Of a stretch of 5,460 bases of DNA, positions 5,199 through 5,460 are shown piece after piece. Under the pieces are notes generated by a model, which was not told the origin of the DNA, ran no database searches, and was given only the letters and a program-made list of their open reading frames with translations. Within the stretch, counting starts at the first letter, position 1. Every line of letters begins with the position of its first letter. The stretch is from the NCBI GenBank assembly GCA_028866355.1, contig JAGWIH010000166.1, forward strand, positions 1-5,460, given 5' to 3'. This DNA comes from Alphaproteobacteria bacterium. Lineage in GTDB: Bacteria > Pseudomonadota > Alphaproteobacteria > ATCC43930 > CGMCC-115725. A program made the position numbers and the translations under genes.

Positions 5199-5460
5199 CA
5201 GGTCGAACTCGAAAATCCGCCATCGACGACGACGATCTCGCCGGTGACAAAGCGGTTGCCTTCGATGAGCGATAGCATCGTCTCGGCGACGTCTTCGGCG
5301 GTGACGACGCGTTTCAGCGGCGTAAGCTTGGCGCGCCGGCTCATCAAATCGTCGTACTTGTCCTTGAGCATGCGCTTCATCCAATCGCCTTCCATCCAGC
5401 CCGGTGCCACGGCATTGACGCGGATTTCAGGACCGAGATTGAAGGCGAGCGTCTTGGTCA
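5198..5460 (-). CDS. Short-chain dehydrogenase/reductase, C-terminal part (5' end beyond window)
   Basis: The last 86 residues of a classical Rossmann-fold SDR (FabG-like, normally about 250 residues) are open from the window edge to a TGA at 5200-5198. Seen: TKTLAFNLGPEIRVNAVAPG (fragment residues 1-20), the helix after the catalytic YxxxK and the conserved N-A-x-x-P-G loop; then the substrate-loop region WMEGDWMKRM; LTPLKRVVTAEDVAE (45-59); and the C-terminal strand VTGEIVVVDGG (71-81). Classical SDRs use NAD(P)H to oxidise an alcohol or reduce a ketone. The catalytic Ser-Tyr-Lys and the cofactor-binding glycines lie outside the window, so neither activity nor cofactor preference can be judged. 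The stop overlaps the ligase start by one base (TGATG), which indicates translational coupling and a shared pathway. An internal GTG at 5410 is not the real start, because the frame continues upstream with clear SDR sequence. Confidence 0.9.
   Translation of the reverse strand, partial: TKTLAFNLGPEIRVNAVAPGWMEGDWMKRMLKDKYDDLMSRRAKLTPLKRVVTAEDVAETMLSLIEGNRFVTGEIVVVDGGFSSST

Noticed and set aside
5199..5384. In-frame upstream extension of the ligase that would make a 609-residue protein
   Set aside because: The added 62 residues are arginine-rich, match no ligase N-terminus and lie inside the SDR gene in another frame. The ATG at 5198, coupled to the SDR stop, gives the family-typical start.

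Overview
The window looks like a metabolic stretch of chromosome from a GC-rich alphaproteobacterium. A Hyphomicrobiales-type organism (Bradyrhizobium/Xanthobacteraceae-like) is my guess, from the GC-rich codon use, the short CspA-type cold-shock protein and the mix of degradative enzymes. I cannot fix the genus. Five of the six genes lie on the minus strand and one on the plus strand. I see no mobile element, tRNA, rRNA, CRISPR array, integrase or phage gene.

Layout from left to right. (1) Positions 1-440, minus: N-terminal 146 residues of a methylenetetrahydrofolate reductase (MetF-like), cut by the window edge. (2) 504-2156, minus: a complete FAD-dependent GMC alcohol/choline-type dehydrogenase, 63 bases upstream of the reductase in the direction of transcription, so the two may share a transcript. 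(3) 2157-2424: a gene-free divergent spacer of 268 bases. It holds a GC-rich imperfect inverted repeat on the GMC side, a plausible sigma-70-like promoter for the plus-strand gene, and a possible 5' leader of about 125 bases. (4) 2425-2631, plus: a 68-residue cold-shock protein, followed by a textbook intrinsic terminator (11-bp perfect stem, GCAA loop, T-rich tail). (5) 2706-5460, minus: a tightly packed unit transcribed in the order SDR oxidoreductase (partial), aryl-acid AMP/CoA ligase of the DhbE/EntE type, then an Amidohydro_2 family enzyme. The SDR stop and ligase start share one base (TGATG), and ligase and amidohydrolase are 6 bases apart, so the three proteins are probably made together.

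The SDR-ligase-amidohydrolase unit is the most interesting part. The ligase closely resembles siderophore 2,3-dihydroxybenzoate/salicylate adenylating enzymes, but no carrier protein or NRPS is in view, and its neighbours look catabolic. Its pocket residues at the positions that separate dihydroxybenzoate from salicylate enzymes (Cys248, Leu346) read as salicylate-like, with further departures. The amidohydrolase lacks two of the usual metal-ligand histidines (Tyr9 and Asp149 at those positions). A reasonable inference is a catabolic module that activates an aromatic or cyclic acid, oxidises or reduces it with the SDR, and cleaves it hydrolytically or by decarboxylation. The substrate cannot be read from the sequence. 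The remaining genes look like ordinary housekeeping and catabolic genes.
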